Source: Candidatus Onthoplasma faecipullorum
GTDB lineage: Bacteria > Bacillota > Clostridia > Christensenellales > UBA1242
DNA: 64,000 nucleotides
Reading direction: 5' to 3'
NCBI GenBank assembly: GCA_019120295.1
Contig: DWVI01000004.1
Span: 1 to 64,000 of the forward strand
Shown here: piece by piece, positions 8,742 through 18,813 of the stretch
Position numbering within the stretch: the stretch's first letter is position 1
Layout of the letters: each line of letters opens with the position of its first letter
Made by a program: the position numbers and the translations under genes
Notes under the pieces: model-generated
What the model saw: the letters and a program-made list of their open reading frames with translations, nothing else
The model's database searches: none
What the model was told of the DNA's origin: nothing

Positions 8742-9578
8742 TTATTTTCCTTTATTTGATTCTGCATCGAAATAACCTTTTTTATTAGTGAAAGTAAGTT
8801 TATTAAATCCGATTTTATCTAAAACATCAACAACTTTACAGTCAATTACCTCTTCAAACGATTTACCTAATTCAATTAACTCATTTTCTTTCCCTAAATC
8901 TTTTCTTTGATAACTCATAAGGTTAAGAAATGCTTTCAATTTAAAAATATCTTCTTCACTTGTTACTTCGTTAATTAATAAATTTGTTTGCTGGTCATTA
9001 ATTTTTTGAAAAATTTTAGCAAATTTATTTCTAAAATCTAAAACTATTATTTTACAATCGTTTATCAATTTTGATACTTCTTGTTGTCTTCTATAATGGT
9101 CCATATCCTCTTCTGTGATGGTTTGATTAGTTGAAACAACTGGAACCATAAAGTGTTTTATATCATCAATTGTATCTGCATATACTTTTATTAGTTTTTT
9201 TATTGATAGTTTGTCATATTCAAACTTTTCGCCAGTATCTATAACTTTATAATACTCATTTAAAAAATGATGTAAAAGCATTAATAAACTATATAAAGTA
9301 GAGTAAGTTTCTCGTCCAACTATTTCAAATATTCTTTGATTTTTTCTACTCTTATTTCTATTATTAATAATATCAATAATAAATCCCAACAACAAAGCAC
9401 TAAATAAGCCTAATCCTAAATTTGATAAAATATTTTTCCAATTTTCATCTATACAATTACAAAACAGTAAAAAAGTTAAAATAATTGAAATTACAATGCC
9501 TAATATATAACCCCAATAATGTTTAATAAATTGCTTAGTTTTATTCCATAAGTTAGCAGTTTTTTTATTACCTCTCAT
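8742..9578 (-). CDS. Two-TM membrane protein inserted between mod and res
   Basis: A 278-aa protein with two hydrophobic spans at about residues 24-42 and 50-69, followed by a roughly 200-residue soluble, helical, probably cytoplasmic domain rich in Lys and Glu. Its start codon overlaps the mod stop codon (TAATG) and its stop lies 2 bp before res, so it is translationally coupled to the R-M genes. The function is unknown. The arrangement implies that it works with, or controls, the type III system. A membrane anchor is not part of classical type III R-M. A second, unrelated membrane/coiled-coil gene occupies the same slot in the other R-M operon of this window (52670-53026). Confidence 0.8.
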   Translation of the reverse strand: MRGNKKTANLWNKTKQFIKHYWGYILGIVISIILTFLLFCNCIDENWKNILSNLGLGLFSALLLGFIIDIINNRNKSRKNQRIFEIVGRETYSTLYSLLMLLHHFLNEYYKVIDTGEKFEYDKLSIKKLIKVYADTIDDIKHFMVPVVSTNQTITEEDMDHYRRQQEVSKLINDCKIIVLDFRNKFAKIFQKINDQQTNLLINEVTSEEDIFKLKAFLNLMSYQRKDLGKENELIELGKSFEEVIDCKVVDVLDKIGFNKLTFTNKKGYFDAESNKGK

Positions 9579-11584
9579 TATAAAACCTTCCTAGTAGTTG
9601 ATGGGGAATAGGTTTCAAAGATTTGGTCGAAGTTTACTGACATGCTGTCGGTTGACATTGAACTATCACGGAATACTGCATAAATTGGTTTTAGTTTTGC
9701 AATCTCTGTCACTACATCTTCGCTAATATTATCGTCAAAGCAACATACTAAATTAGGTTGATTTTCTTCGTCATATTCTCCAACAATATAAACTGTTTTA
9801 CCCTGTATTGACCTTTTCTCTATTTTTTGTGATAGCATAACACCCATATCTAGCATTACTTGGAATAACAAATCTAAAGAACTTCTATCTTCTTTTATAT
9901 TGCTTTCTAATTGAGATAATAAATCTTGACTAATATCAGCAGGGTTATAATAAACATCTTTCATATTACTACTATCTAGTTTTAGAACTCTAAAACCAAT
10001 ATCAGGCAATTGAATTTTCCCGTTTAGTGTAAAAGTATTTTCATCAATTTGTTTAATTTGTTCGTTTTGAATTTTTAAAATCTTTTCTTCTAAAATTTTC
10101 TTACCTGCACGGCGAATACGCTCTTTGCCGATTTCGCAAATATTTTTATAACCTGCTTTATATGATTCCGACTTTTCGTCTGTCTTTTCTGGTAGTTGAA
10201 CCATAATAAACTTTCTATTTCCACCATCTTCGGCGTTTAACTGCATAACTGCATGAGCAGTTGTTGCTGAACCTGAGAAGAAATCTAGGATAATACCATT
10301 AGGATCGTTCATGCTTGTTACAAATCTCTTCATTAACCTTAATGGTTTTTGACCATTTTCAAACGTAATTGATTCCGTTTCTTTATTTAAATTAATTGTT
10401 GAAATGTCCATCCATATATCGCCAATATATTCTTCTATATATTTACTTAGAAATAACATTTCTTTATCATCCCACTTTATAACATCATTTCCGTCTGCAT
10501 TAACTATTTTCATTATTGATGGAGCACTAGGATTCTGTTTTAAATAATTATCAACCGTTCTACTATTTGTCCTATAAACCAACCTATCGCTATGTTCAAT
10601 TTTCCATACATTTATTTGTTCCTCAGTCATTTGATTATAATTAGCTAAATATTTATTTAATGGAACAATCTCCCAGTTTTCGCATGGATCATTTAAATTT
10701 TTAATAATTTGAGAATAATATTTTAAATATCCACCTAATGTTTCTGCACTTTTCTTTCTTTTTTCTATTCGCATATCAATTAAATTAATATTTTTAGCAT
10801 ATATTAATGCTGATTCTTTTAATTTTGCATATTTTTTTAGATATTTCATTTTAACGCCAGACAATTCGCTCATCTTAATTGTTATATTGTTAACAAAATT
10901 ATCAGCCCCAAATATTTCATCACAGATTTTTTTTAAGTTAAACAACTCATTATCATCAATACTTATAACAATAAATCCATTCTGAGTAAGTAAATCTCTA
11001 GCAAGTTTAAGACGAGGATACATCATTGAAAGCCAATCAGAGTGAAAACGACCATTGCTATTTAAGTTTTGCACCATACGGTTGCCCTCTTCGTCATAAC
11101 TCTTACTATTTTGAAGATATTCGTCTGCGGAAGTGGCAAAATCATCATTATATACAAAGTCATTACCTGTATTGTATGGAGGGTCTATGTAAATCATTTT
11201 GATTTTATTTAAATATGTTTCACGAAGAAGTTTAAGTACATCTAAGTTGTCCCCTTCTATATATAGATTTTCGCTATCGAAACCACCTGCCTTGCCGTCT
11301 TTACCCACGCTTTCTTCTTCGCAAGGGCGAAGTGTAGCATTGATTGGTGAATTAGCTGTAAGGATTGATTGTTTTTTGCCAGCCCAATTTAGCATATATC
11401 TTTCGTCATTGCCGTCTACAACGACTTTACTTAACTCTTGTTTAAGCATATCAAAATCAACAAACTTAGTAGTTTGTCCATTCTCGTCCCTACCCTCAGT
11501 GATACAATTCGGGAACAACTTCTCAATCTTCTCAACATTCTCGTCCACCAAATTCTCACTCTGCATTTTCATCTTTTCCATCAT
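9578..11584 (-). CDS. Type III DNA methyltransferase Mod subunit
   Basis: A 668-aa beta-class N6-adenine methyltransferase. The catalytic motif IV is [11 protein letters not shown] at residues 132-142, and the AdoMet-binding motif I is [14 protein letters not shown] at 433-446, in the beta-class order. The stretch between (about 230-400) is the likely target recognition domain and will set the methylation site. The start is the first of two ATGs after GAAAGGAG. It overlaps the upstream 4-TM gene by 29 bp and the downstream 2-TM gene by 1 bp, indicating tight translational coupling. Mod methylates one strand of a short asymmetric site and directs the Res subunit. Confidence 0.93.
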   Translation of the reverse strand: MMEKMKMQSENLVDENVEKIEKLFPNCITEGRDENGQTTKFVDFDMLKQELSKVVVDGNDERYMLNWAGKKQSILTANSPINATLRPCEEESVGKDGKAGGFDSENLYIEGDNLDVLKLLRETYLNKIKMIYIDPPYNTGNDFVYNDDFATSADEYLQNSKSYDEEGNRMVQNLNSNGRFHSDWLSMMYPRLKLARDLLTQNGFIVISIDDNELFNLKKICDEIFGADNFVNNITIKMSELSGVKMKYLKKYAKLKESALIYAKNINLIDMRIEKRKKSAETLGGYLKYYSQIIKNLNDPCENWEIVPLNKYLANYNQMTEEQINVWKIEHSDRLVYRTNSRTVDNYLKQNPSAPSIMKIVNADGNDVIKWDDKEMLFLSKYIEEYIGDIWMDISTINLNKETESITFENGQKPLRLMKRFVTSMNDPNGIILDFFSGSATTAHAVMQLNAEDGGNRKFIMVQLPEKTDEKSESYKAGYKNICEIGKERIRRAGKKILEEKILKIQNEQIKQIDENTFTLNGKIQLPDIGFRVLKLDSSNMKDVYYNPADISQDLLSQLESNIKEDRSSLDLLFQVMLDMGVMLSQKIEKRSIQGKTVYIVGEYDEENQPNLVCCFDDNISEDVVTEIAKLKPIYAVFRDSSMSTDSMSVNFDQIFETYSPSTTRKVL

Positions 11585-12200
11585 TTTCTCCTTTCACTTT
11601 TAAAATTTTTGAATATTCCTCTAATTCTTTTATTATTTCTTTAAAATCTTTTTTATTTTTTATAAAGCTGTATATATCATAATAATATTCTCTATAGTTA
11701 AACAATATTGTTATAAGTATCAATAAAGTTATTAATAAGACTGATAGACTAAATGATAATATAAGTTTAACACTCATTCCTATAGAAACTTCGCATAAAG
11801 ATAAAATTGTTACAGCTATTAAACATATTGTATTAATTGTTATATCAATTAATATTGTGTTTAATAAATTCATTTCTTTAAAATAAGACTTATATCCAAG
11901 AATAATAAACTTGTTTTTTATATCTTTTTCATTATTTAGAGATAAAAATTTACTATGATAACCTTTTATAACTTTTCTGATGAAAGCATACACAAAAACA
12001 AAAACGGTTAGTTCTATACCAAATAACGACCATAACAGTTCAAGATTTGATAAATAATTTTCGTAAAAAATATTTGGCAAAAATAAAATAAATATTAAAG
12101 ACAATAAAATTAAACTAACAAAATTTGTAGAATAAATAATCTTTTTATTTTTATTATAATGTTCTATAGGAATAAATTGTTTTTCTTTCTTATTCTTCAT
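11556..12200 (-). CDS. Four-TM membrane protein in type III R-M operon
   Basis: A 214-aa protein with four probable membrane spans at about residues 27-45, 57-77, 110-132 and 137-160. Charged Lys-rich segments lie between spans 2 and 3 and at the C-terminus. It lies 4 bp downstream of the DUF4391 gene and overlaps mod by 29 bp, so it belongs to the operon. No enzymatic motif is visible and I do not recognise the family. Together with the 2-TM protein further down the operon it suggests that this R-M system is attached to, or senses, the cell membrane; that is inference. Confidence 0.75.
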   Translation of the reverse strand: MKNKKEKQFIPIEHYNKNKKIIYSTNFVSLILLSLIFILFLPNIFYENYLSNLELLWSLFGIELTVFVFVYAFIRKVIKGYHSKFLSLNNEKDIKNKFIILGYKSYFKEMNLLNTILIDITINTICLIAVTILSLCEVSIGMSVKLILSFSLSVLLITLLILITILFNYREYYYDIYSFIKNKKDFKEIIKELEEYSKILKVKGENDGKDENAE

Positions 12201-12203
12201 ATT

Positions 12204-12836
12204 CTAATATAACTCCTGCAGGTATTTCCTCTTCTCGCTGATTTCGTCGTTTAAACGCATTTTTAGATTTGGCTGTTTCTCTGCATCTCGCTTTTTGATT
12301 AATTTATCTATTTCGTTTTGCATTTTAACAATTATAGCATATCTTTCCACATATTGGTTAAAATTTTCTTCGGTTTTGAATGGATATGTAGTAATTTTTG
12401 CTATCATACACTTAAAAAGACTTTCTAATTTAATTATTTGTGGCATTTCTTCCTTTGATTCTTCTTGCCAATCAGATTCGAATACTTTCAAAATCTTTAA
12501 TTTTTCTTCATCATATAATTTAATAGATATAATGTATTTTACACTATCATTATAATGCAATCTAAAAAGCACTTGTAGATTAATACTTTTATTAAGAGTA
12601 TCTAAAAATAATGATGGGACTTTTTTTGTCGTTAAATATAGGTCTATTACATAAATTTCTTTAACAAACTCACTTTCTTCAAGGTTTGTCCTATCTTTTG
12701 ATAAAATATTTGAAAGTATCACTTTATTTACAATTGTTGCGTCATTTTTAACTAGTTTATCTGCCTTTATTGTTCTAAACAATTCCAACATTTTGAATTG
12801 AATATTTACTGCTGTTTTTTCTGGGTATATAAACAT
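12204..12836 (-). CDS. DUF4391 domain protein
   Basis: A 210-aa protein that resembles DUF4391 in layout: an N-terminal helical part, a beta-rich centre (residues 60-125, with EIYVIDLYLTTKKVP and VKYIISIKLYDE), and a C-terminal helical, charged coiled-coil-like tail (about 160-210). DUF4391 genes commonly sit between an SNF2-type helicase and a Mod gene, as here (9 bp after the helicase, 4 bp before the 4-TM gene). Its biochemical role is unknown; bridging the helicase to the modification complex is a reasonable guess. The ATG follows an AAGGAG-type site. Confidence 0.7.
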   Translation of the reverse strand: MFIYPEKTAVNIQFKMLELFRTIKADKLVKNDATIVNKVILSNILSKDRTNLEESEFVKEIYVIDLYLTTKKVPSLFLDTLNKSINLQVLFRLHYNDSVKYIISIKLYDEEKLKILKVFESDWQEESKEEMPQIIKLESLFKCMIAKITTYPFKTEENFNQYVERYAIIVKMQNEIDKLIKKRDAEKQPNLKMRLNDEISEKRKYLQELY

Positions 12837-12845
12837 ATATTCTCC

Positions 12846-15800
12846 TTATTTTACTACTACAAAAGCAAGCAGCTCGAAGTCATCAAGCCCTTTTATTTTC
12901 GCTTCACTTAAAACACTGCTACCTTGCTTAAATAGAGAATTTAAGTCGCTTTGCTCTTTCACTTCTATAATACTTTCAATTGATTTTTTTAACAATATAC
13001 TGTATTTACTCATATCAAATCCGTCATTTGTTTCTTCATTGAACTTATTGCAAAGATTGTATAATGGTTTTGATTTTCCCTTACAAGCAATTCTAATACT
13101 ATCTAATATTTCTTTTACTTCCAAGTGGTTGTTTACAATTTCACCTTTATCGTCTATATAAACTAAATAATATGGGTGCAAGCGATTTTGTTTATTGATA
13201 TTTACATTATCGTTATAATTTTTAAGAATATATATTACGCCTGGAACTATTCCCCTATCTTCATCTTTTGATATAACGCAATGCATACCTTTAGGAACTC
13301 GCACTGGTTCGCCATAGGTTTTAATTAATTCGGTGGCGTCCATTCTAAATTCATTTAATCCAAGGTCGCTTATTGATATTCCATTCCCTGTATCTTCAAG
13401 GTCAATATTTTCGCCCTCACGAAGTTTTTTGATTTGAATTTCTCTATAATCGTCCATTTGGTCGTCTGGGTTAAGCAAATTGTCGTCTGCAGTTGCTGTT
13501 TGGTCTACAATTGTCATTCTGCTTTTTACTCTATCTGTAAGATTAATGTATTCGTTAAGTGGTAGTGGCGGCCAAAAATTAACTAATTGAATATATTTGT
13601 TTTTACTACCAATACGGTCAATACGTCCAAATCTTTGAACAATTCTAACAGGATTCCAATGTATGTCATAATTTATACATATATCGCAGTCTTGCAAGTT
13701 TTGACCTTCTGATATACAGTCGGTTGCTATCAAAACATCAATATCTTTAAAGCAATCGTCGTATTCGTGCTTATCAATTTTATCGCTCCATTTAAGTTTT
13801 GGATCGTTATAGTCCTCAACCGCCTTATTCATCCATGCAAAAACTTTATCTCTATTTTTACTAATAGGACTGAACATTGTTAATAATGTATTTGTTTTCT
13901 TAGGGCAATGCTTTATAGTAGTTTTATTTGCTTGACCCTCAATCATCGCACTTTCTATTCCGTATTTTTCTTTTAACCACTTATGTAAATTGTTATATAA
14001 ATAATTTGCTGTATCAGCAAAGGCTGAAAATATTAAGAATTTTTTATTGCCGTCATTTATTGGATTTTTAATTTTTTTATCAATAATATCTTTTAAAGTT
14101 TGGAGTTTTAAGTCATATTCTGGTGTTACCTTTTCTAGTTCGGATATTAACCATTCAAGGATTTCTACATCATGCTCCATTGAATTTTTCCACGACAATC
14201 TATCAATATCTGCATAGTCTATTTTTATTTCTTTACCCTTATCAGTTTGAACTAGATTTAAACTGCCATCTTCATCTTGGTCGAACATTTCGTATGTAAA
14301 TAGTTTTTTGGTCGCTTGCGCATCTGGTCTAATTTTTCCAGCATTGTATAATTCAAGCGTTCGTAGTTCGCGTTTATTTAGATCTAACATACCTTTCATT
14401 GTCAATCTAAAAGATTCAACACTTGACTCTAATCTTTTCAATAAGTTAACAGTCATAAGTCGCTTTATACCTGAACTTCTACCGCTCCTTGTTAGATTGC
14501 TATGTCTTAGTTCTACTCCATACCTTATTTCATATTTATCTCTTTGACTATCTAGAACATAATCAAAAAGTCCATAAACTGCCATGCTCATTGATTTGAT
14601 TGCTTGATAAATATCCTTGTAGTTTGGAACATCTTTTTTGTTAGTTAATTCAGGTGCGTATGATAGTGGTGGTAATCTATCTGGGAATTTACCAATATCG
14701 TTCATATTATAATATTTAGCAATGTTTTTTCTACTTCTTGCTATCGTAACACTATCTAACAATATTTTAAAATCAATGCTTAAACTATCTATTAAATCCT
14801 TGTTTTTTCGTTCTGCAGGTGGACGCTTGCTCCAATCATTAAATACTGCTTGGGCATTCCTAAATATCGTTGCTATATTGCTTTTTGTATCTAGACTTTT
14901 TTCAAAAGCATCATAATCTTGGCTATATGCAAGTGCTAATTGATTCTTTAAGTCATTATACCTATTATTTACAGGAGTTGCTGAAAGCATTAAGACTTTT
15001 GTTTTTACACCTGCTTTAATTACATGATTAATTAAAAAATCATACCTTGTTTCTTTATCTTTTACTGGGTTATTATTTCTAAAATTATGACTTTCATCAA
15101 TAACTACTAAATCATAGTTCCCCCAATTGACAAGTTTTAAGTCTCTACCATTATGTGCTGTCCCTGCTCTTCCCAAGTCAGTATGATATAAAACTTCATA
15201 CCTTATTCTATCTTCATAAAATATATTTGTGGTATCATTACTACTGCCACAATATTGAGTCCAGTTTTCGCTTAATCGCTTTGGACAAAGGACTAAAATG
15301 CTCTTATTCCTAAGTGAATAATAAGCAATTACTGCTAGTGCTGTAAATGTTTTACCTAGTCCGACACTGTCTGCCAAAATACAACCATTATGTTTTTCAA
15401 GTTTATTTATGATACTTATAACTCCGTCTTTTTGAAAATCATAAAGCATATTCCAAATTTTTGTATTCTTGAATCCTGTTGCTTCATTCGGCATGTTATC
15501 TTCATCTATATCATCTAGGAATTCACTGAAAATGTTATACAAAATGAAAAAGTATACAAACTCTGGACTATTTTCCTGATATGCACTGCTAATCATCTCG
15601 ACAATCGTATCGGTTATGTCCTCTACTTTCAATTTATCATTCCATACTTCATCAAACATTGCAAACAAATACTTACTTTGCTCTGCAAAATCTGTTTTAC
15701 TTATCGCAGTAAATATACTATTACCTTGTTGATAACCTAAATCTGTAGTCGTAAATCCATTAACAGGATTATAAGTTAAATATGACTTATTCTCTTTTTC

Positions 15801-16202
15801 AATACCAATAAAATTGGGAATTGTAGAATCAGTTATATTGCTTTTGAATTTTACTTTTTGTCTTACCCATTCAGCACATTCTTTTGCAATTGCTTTTAAA
15901 GTCATTTCATTGCGCAACTTTATTTCAAAATCACTGCCGTATAAACTATTCTCTCTATTTTGTTTAGGAATAAAAAATTCCCTTTTCTCCCTTTTTATTC
16001 CATCACTTATATTATTAGTTGTAAATGTAGGGGAAGTAAACAAAAATTTAAGTTCATCAATTTGACTTAACTCTTCCTTTAATTCTTTAAAAGCATACAT
16101 TGAAAAGCAAGAAGATGCTATCCTTACTTTCGAGCCTTTCTCCAATTCGACTTTTAAGTCATCGCCAAGAAGCTTTGTCCTATTATCTATATTGCTAAAC
16201 AT
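12846..16202 (-). CDS. SNF2-family helicase with N-terminal PLD-like domain
   Basis: An 1118-aa protein and the first gene of the R-M operon. Residues 1-180 look like the degenerate phospholipase-D-like domain often fused to this helicase class, although no intact HxK catalytic motif is visible. The SNF2/helicase core follows: Walker [12 protein letters not shown] at 276-286, Walker [11 protein letters not shown] at 367-376, [10 protein letters not shown], and motif [16 protein letters not shown] near residue 840. Such helicases with DUF4391, Mod and Res form an extended type III-like defence operon. I infer DNA or nucleoprotein remodelling during restriction. The hairpin module H1/H2 lies 120-290 bp upstream of its start. 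Confidence 0.88.
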   Translation of the reverse strand: MFSNIDNRTKLLGDDLKVELEKGSKVRIASSCFSMYAFKELKEELSQIDELKFLFTSPTFTTNNISDGIKREKREFFIPKQNRENSLYGSDFEIKLRNEMTLKAIAKECAEWVRQKVKFKSNITDSTIPNFIGIEKENKSYLTYNPVNGFTTTDLGYQQGNSIFTAISKTDFAEQSKYLFAMFDEVWNDKLKVEDITDTIVEMISSAYQENSPEFVYFFILYNIFSEFLDDIDEDNMPNEATGFKNTKIWNMLYDFQKDGVISIINKLEKHNGCILADSVGLGKTFTALAVIAYYSLRNKSILVLCPKRLSENWTQYCGSSNDTTNIFYEDRIRYEVLYHTDLGRAGTAHNGRDLKLVNWGNYDLVVIDESHNFRNNNPVKDKETRYDFLINHVIKAGVKTKVLMLSATPVNNRYNDLKNQLALAYSQDYDAFEKSLDTKSNIATIFRNAQAVFNDWSKRPPAERKNKDLIDSLSIDFKILLDSVTIARSRKNIAKYYNMNDIGKFPDRLPPLSYAPELTNKKDVPNYKDIYQAIKSMSMAVYGLFDYVLDSQRDKYEIRYGVELRHSNLTRSGRSSGIKRLMTVNLLKRLESSVESFRLTMKGMLDLNKRELRTLELYNAGKIRPDAQATKKLFTYEMFDQDEDGSLNLVQTDKGKEIKIDYADIDRLSWKNSMEHDVEILEWLISELEKVTPEYDLKLQTLKDIIDKKIKNPINDGNKKFLIFSAFADTANYLYNNLHKWLKEKYGIESAMIEGQANKTTIKHCPKKTNTLLTMFSPISKNRDKVFAWMNKAVEDYNDPKLKWSDKIDKHEYDDCFKDIDVLIATDCISEGQNLQDCDICINYDIHWNPVRIVQRFGRIDRIGSKNKYIQLVNFWPPLPLNEYINLTDRVKSRMTIVDQTATADDNLLNPDDQMDDYREIQIKKLREGENIDLEDTGNGISISDLGLNEFRMDATELIKTYGEPVRVPKGMHCVISKDEDRGIVPGVIYILKNYNDNVNINKQNRLHPYYLVYIDDKGEIVNNHLEVKEILDSIRIACKGKSKPLYNLCNKFNEETNDGFDMSKYSILLKKSIESIIEVKEQSDLNSLFKQGSSVLSEAKIKGLDDFELLAFVVVK

Positions 16203-16321
16203 AATTTCCTCAAATATATATTTGTATAATTATATCACATATTAAAGAAATTTGCTATATTTTTACATAATCTATTTATATATAAATTACACTTTCATAT
16301 GTATTTTAAAAAATGGGATCC

Positions 16322-16381
16322 TGGCGTGTGCTTGTCTTGAACAAGTAGCGTCGATTCTCGCCGCCAGACAAGCACACGCCA
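16322..16381. repeat. H1 hairpin, copy A (16-bp perfect inverted repeat)
   Basis: TGGCGTGTGCTTGTCT (16322-16337) is exactly complementary to AGACAAGCACACGCCA (16366-16381) across a 28-nt spacer. The spacer contains a second stem starting GCG...CGC with a TTC loop. An alternative small stem CTTGT/ACAAG also exists inside the left half. Copy B at 55991-56050 has the same arms and spacer length with compensatory changes in the inner stem. The preceding GATCC flank is shared as well. It lies between the R-M operon and the rep gene of the inovirus-like element. Confidence 0.85.
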
Positions 16382-16413
16382 AAACTCAATTAATAGAATA
16401 ATGTTCCTAGAAT

Positions 16414-16496
16414 AAAAACAAACGGCAACAAATGTGGGCATCAACGCGCAGGCTTTCCGTTTCTGCCTCACATTATTTTCGTTGCCGTTTGTTTTT
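16414..16496. repeat. H2 long hairpin, copy A, at the end of rep
   Basis: AAAAACAAACGGCAAC (16414-16429) pairs with GTTGCCGTTTGTTTTT (16481-16496). An inner stem ATGTGGGC/GCCTCACAT with one bulge follows, and the 25-nt loop contains GCGCAGGCTT. The 3' arm touches the rep stop codon. On the minus strand it ends in a T-rich tract and could act as the terminator of the phage operon, but it is far larger than needed. The loop core recurs in the hairpin at 56154-56257. In filamentous phages, comparable large intergenic hairpins serve as origin and packaging signal. Confidence 0.75.
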
Positions 16497-17521
16497 TAAT
16501 TCGATTTCCTCATTTGTTCAATCACCTCTGGGCCGACTTCGCCTATTAGACAACCCTCATCCCAGCAATTAAAATTATCAAAAAGCAATAACTTTTTATC
16601 TTCTTGTCCTATTCGACATACTACGTCTTCTTCCATAATGTCCGAAATAAAGTATTGTGGCAATCCCTTGCTATACACAATCTTCTCTCCTGTCTTCTCA
16701 ATATACTTACATATGTACCTAACTTCATTCGTTAAATCAGATTTTGTATTTATCTCCTTGAAGTCAGAACGACCAAATCTTGAATTAAAATAAATATTTT
16801 GATATGTCTTTATTCTCTTATGTGCACTAAAACTATAATCTTCGCACTCTATGAGCTCACCCGGCATATCGTCATTAGGAATATTGAATAAACCGTGAAA
16901 ATGTAATCTATTAGTATCTGGTGCTCGTTCCCAAACACCCATATATCTCCATTTCCTTCTTTCACATAAATGTCTAAAACAAGTTCTTAATTTCTTTTTA
17001 AAACTTTCTTCTGTATGCAATTTATTATCATAAGTGAATGTACAAAAATAATTGAAATTCGCTAGATTTGCTTTCCTGCACATTCTAATTCTTCGACATA
17101 TTAAATTTCTTTGCTTTCTTTCAAAATTATTATATACAAAAATTTTACAACTTTCTCTATCTTCAAAATATGGTAGCATTTCACATATAATCTTATTTCT
17201 TCGTTCATTTTTCTTTAAGTCTATATATTTCATATATAGTTCTTCAAACAACTCTTTTTTCGTTAGTGTACGAACATTTTTAGTTGTTTTGTTAATCTCT
17301 TTACTTTCAGTATCATCACACATATCTACAAAGCAATCTTCAAGTTGATTAGAAAGCTCTAGCTCACTTTCTTGCGTAAAGCCTTCTAAATTTTTATTAT
17401 CTTGAACGATAGTTATTTCTTCCTCAATAGGTTTACTTCGACGCTTTGTCGGTCTAACCGTATGAGGAATAGCTATATAATGACTTCCGTCAAAATATAC
17501 TTTTGATTCTCCAAAGTACAT
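16496..17521 (-). CDS. HUH-type rolling-circle replication initiator (Rep)
   Basis: A 341-aa protein started at the ATG with GGAG 6 bp upstream (an in-frame TTG 12 bp earlier lies in the ribosome binding site). The first 150 residues are charged. The HUH core then follows: motif 1 FCTFTYD near residue 160, the HUH motif LHFHGLF around 206-212, and motif 3 YICKYIEKTGE around 269-279 with the candidate nicking tyrosine. Rep proteins of this type nick one strand at the double-strand origin of filamentous and micro-phages or plasmids. It is the last gene of a long leftward operon with a Zot ATPase, which supports an inovirus-like element. Its probable target, H2/H1, lies directly downstream. Confidence 0.88.
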   Translation of the reverse strand: MYFGESKVYFDGSHYIAIPHTVRPTKRRSKPIEEEITIVQDNKNLEGFTQESELELSNQLEDCFVDMCDDTESKEINKTTKNVRTLTKKELFEELYMKYIDLKKNERRNKIICEMLPYFEDRESCKIFVYNNFERKQRNLICRRIRMCRKANLANFNYFCTFTYDNKLHTEESFKKKLRTCFRHLCERRKWRYMGVWERAPDTNRLHFHGLFNIPNDDMPGELIECEDYSFSAHKRIKTYQNIYFNSRFGRSDFKEINTKSDLTNEVRYICKYIEKTGEKIVYSKGLPQYFISDIMEEDVVCRIGQEDKKLLLFDNFNCWDEGCLIGEVGPEVIEQMRKSN

Positions 17522-17544
17522 ACAGATCTCCAAAGATTATTAAG

Positions 17545-17760
17545 TTATTTTCTTCGTTTTTTCTTAAATTCTGGCGTGTTTCTATAAAGCAATGCATATT
17601 CATACTTTCTATGCTCTTTCATTGCTTCTTTTAACGCTTTTTTATCACCAGCATAAGATGCTCGTTCTAATGCAAAATCGCTATTTTGATAACCTATTTG
17701 CAAATCTCTAACTGAGCATTTTTTTGCCATTCTTTTTTGTTTTATTGTGAAAAATCCCAT
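17545..17760 (-). CDS. Small basic protein of the inovirus-like operon
   Basis: A 71-aa, strongly basic protein ending in KKKRRK, with AAAGGAGGAAATAAAA before its ATG. It overlaps the 3' end of the upstream 95-aa gene by 53 bp in another frame and is followed by rep after 23 bp. The Lys/Arg content and small size suggest nucleic acid binding or a structural role in the virion. No family is recognised. Its place between Zot and Rep is a slot for small genes in many filamentous prophages. Confidence 0.65.
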   Translation of the reverse strand: MGFFTIKQKRMAKKCSVRDLQIGYQNSDFALERASYAGDKKALKEAMKEHRKYEYALLYRNTPEFKKKRRK

Positions 17761-17995
17761 TTTTATTTCCTCCTTTTAATTTTGATTTTTCTTGCTTTTT
17801 TAGATTTTTTTGATAATTTTTATCTTCTTTATCTATTTTCTTGAACGTTTTTCTCATATTCTTAAAAATGTATTTATTGATTTTATCATTGAATTTATTT
17901 GGAACAAAATCTGCTGTGTCAAGTGTATGACTAAAAGTTTCATAATACTTATCTAGTGCTTTATTTATGAGTTTATTTTTATTGTAATTTAACAC
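17708..17995 (-). CDS. Small Lys-rich protein, GTG start overlapping zot stop
   Basis: A 95-aa protein with about one third Lys/Asn, starting at a GTG that overlaps the last codons of zot (the GTGTTAA junction) and preceded by AAAAAAGGAGGAAAGAAGC, a strong ribosome binding site. It has no hydrophobic span. The C-terminal 20 codons overlap the start of the 71-aa gene, so translation of the two is probably coupled. The function is unknown; it is likely a cytoplasmic DNA-associated protein of the element. Confidence 0.6.
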   Translation of the reverse strand: MLNYNKNKLINKALDKYYETFSHTLDTADFVPNKFNDKINKYIFKNMRKTFKKIDKEDKNYQKNLKKQEKSKLKGGNKNGIFHNKTKKNGKKMLS

Positions 17996-18813
17996 GCTTC
18001 TTTCCTCCTTTTTTGATAAAAGTTTTCTGGATATTCATCATCGTGATCACGTAAAAATTTAATATAACCTTCAAGACTATCTTCGGTAGGTTCGGATTCG
18101 TTGTAATCAAAATCTTCATCAAGATGCCCTTCGTAAAATTTTGGTTTACAAGACTGACTGTCGTAACATAAGAATACATTATAATCTGCCACTATCTGTT
18201 CTTCCGTATAACAAGACTTATCTCGTTTACCCGATGCCATATATCTATCAAACAATCCACTATTTTCAATTCGCCTTATTATCCATTTCATTTTGCTAAC
18301 TTTTCCGTAACAATCATATTCAACAGATAAATCTCTCACTTCAATAAACTGTGCCAACTCACGAATATTTACGTCAATAAGCATAGGTCTTTGTGTGTCT
18401 AGAAATATATCTATATCATCATGCCCATGTTGTTCGTACCATCTACTTTGCCAATCTGGAAAGTACATACTCATTCTACTGTTAAGATATTTTTGTGCTT
18501 CAGTTATACAAATAACTTCATAAGGTAGATTAAAATGGGTTTTTACATAAGAATTGGCAAATCCTAGTCTAAACGGATTAATTCTTCTATTAAATCTTGG
18601 TCTATATCTAAATTTCCTAAAAATCATATCGTAGTTTGCAGACACGCAATGAATTGGAATTGTTTTAATGTTTTTAAAACCATTATTTTGCTTATTGATA
18701 ATTTCTCTAGTCATCAACTTATTTCTTTCTCTATCAAACGCTTTTTCGCAAGCAAAGTATGTCATCAAACAAGTTTTACCCGTTCTAGGTGGAGCGAAAA
18801 TTATTGTTATCAT
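17989..18813 (-). CDS. Zot/pI-family assembly ATPase of filamentous phage
   Basis: A 274-aa protein with the Walker A motif APPRTGKTCL at residues 7-16 and a Walker B-like VICITEAQKYLNSR around 108-121. The pattern and length fit the cytoplasmic ATPase part of Zot/pI proteins, which drive extrusion of filamentous phage through the membrane and are the hallmark gene of inoviruses. No membrane span is visible after the ATPase domain, unlike M13 pI, so the membrane part may be supplied by a partner. The start overlaps the stop of the LRR protein gene (ATGA). It is the strongest single marker that 16.3-25.2 kb is an inovirus-like prophage. Confidence 0.82.
   Translation of the reverse strand: MITIIFAPPRTGKTCLMTYFACEKAFDRERNKLMTREIINKQNNGFKNIKTIPIHCVSANYDMIFRKFRYRPRFNRRINPFRLGFANSYVKTHFNLPYEVICITEAQKYLNSRMSMYFPDWQSRWYEQHGHDDIDIFLDTQRPMLIDVNIRELAQFIEVRDLSVEYDCYGKVSKMKWIIRRIENSGLFDRYMASGKRDKSCYTEEQIVADYNVFLCYDSQSCKPKFYEGHLDEDFDYNESEPTEDSLEGYIKFLRDHDDEYPENFYQKRRKEAC

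Noticed and set aside
12846..16202. DISARM-type system from the SNF2 helicase plus methyltransferase
   Set aside because: No DrmA/DrmB/DrmC genes are present; Mod and Res have type III features and DUF4391 fits the extended type III-like arrangement.
16322..16381. H1 read as a plain transcription terminator
   Set aside because: There is no T-run after either arm, and the 28-nt structured spacer with compensatory changes is more than a terminator needs.
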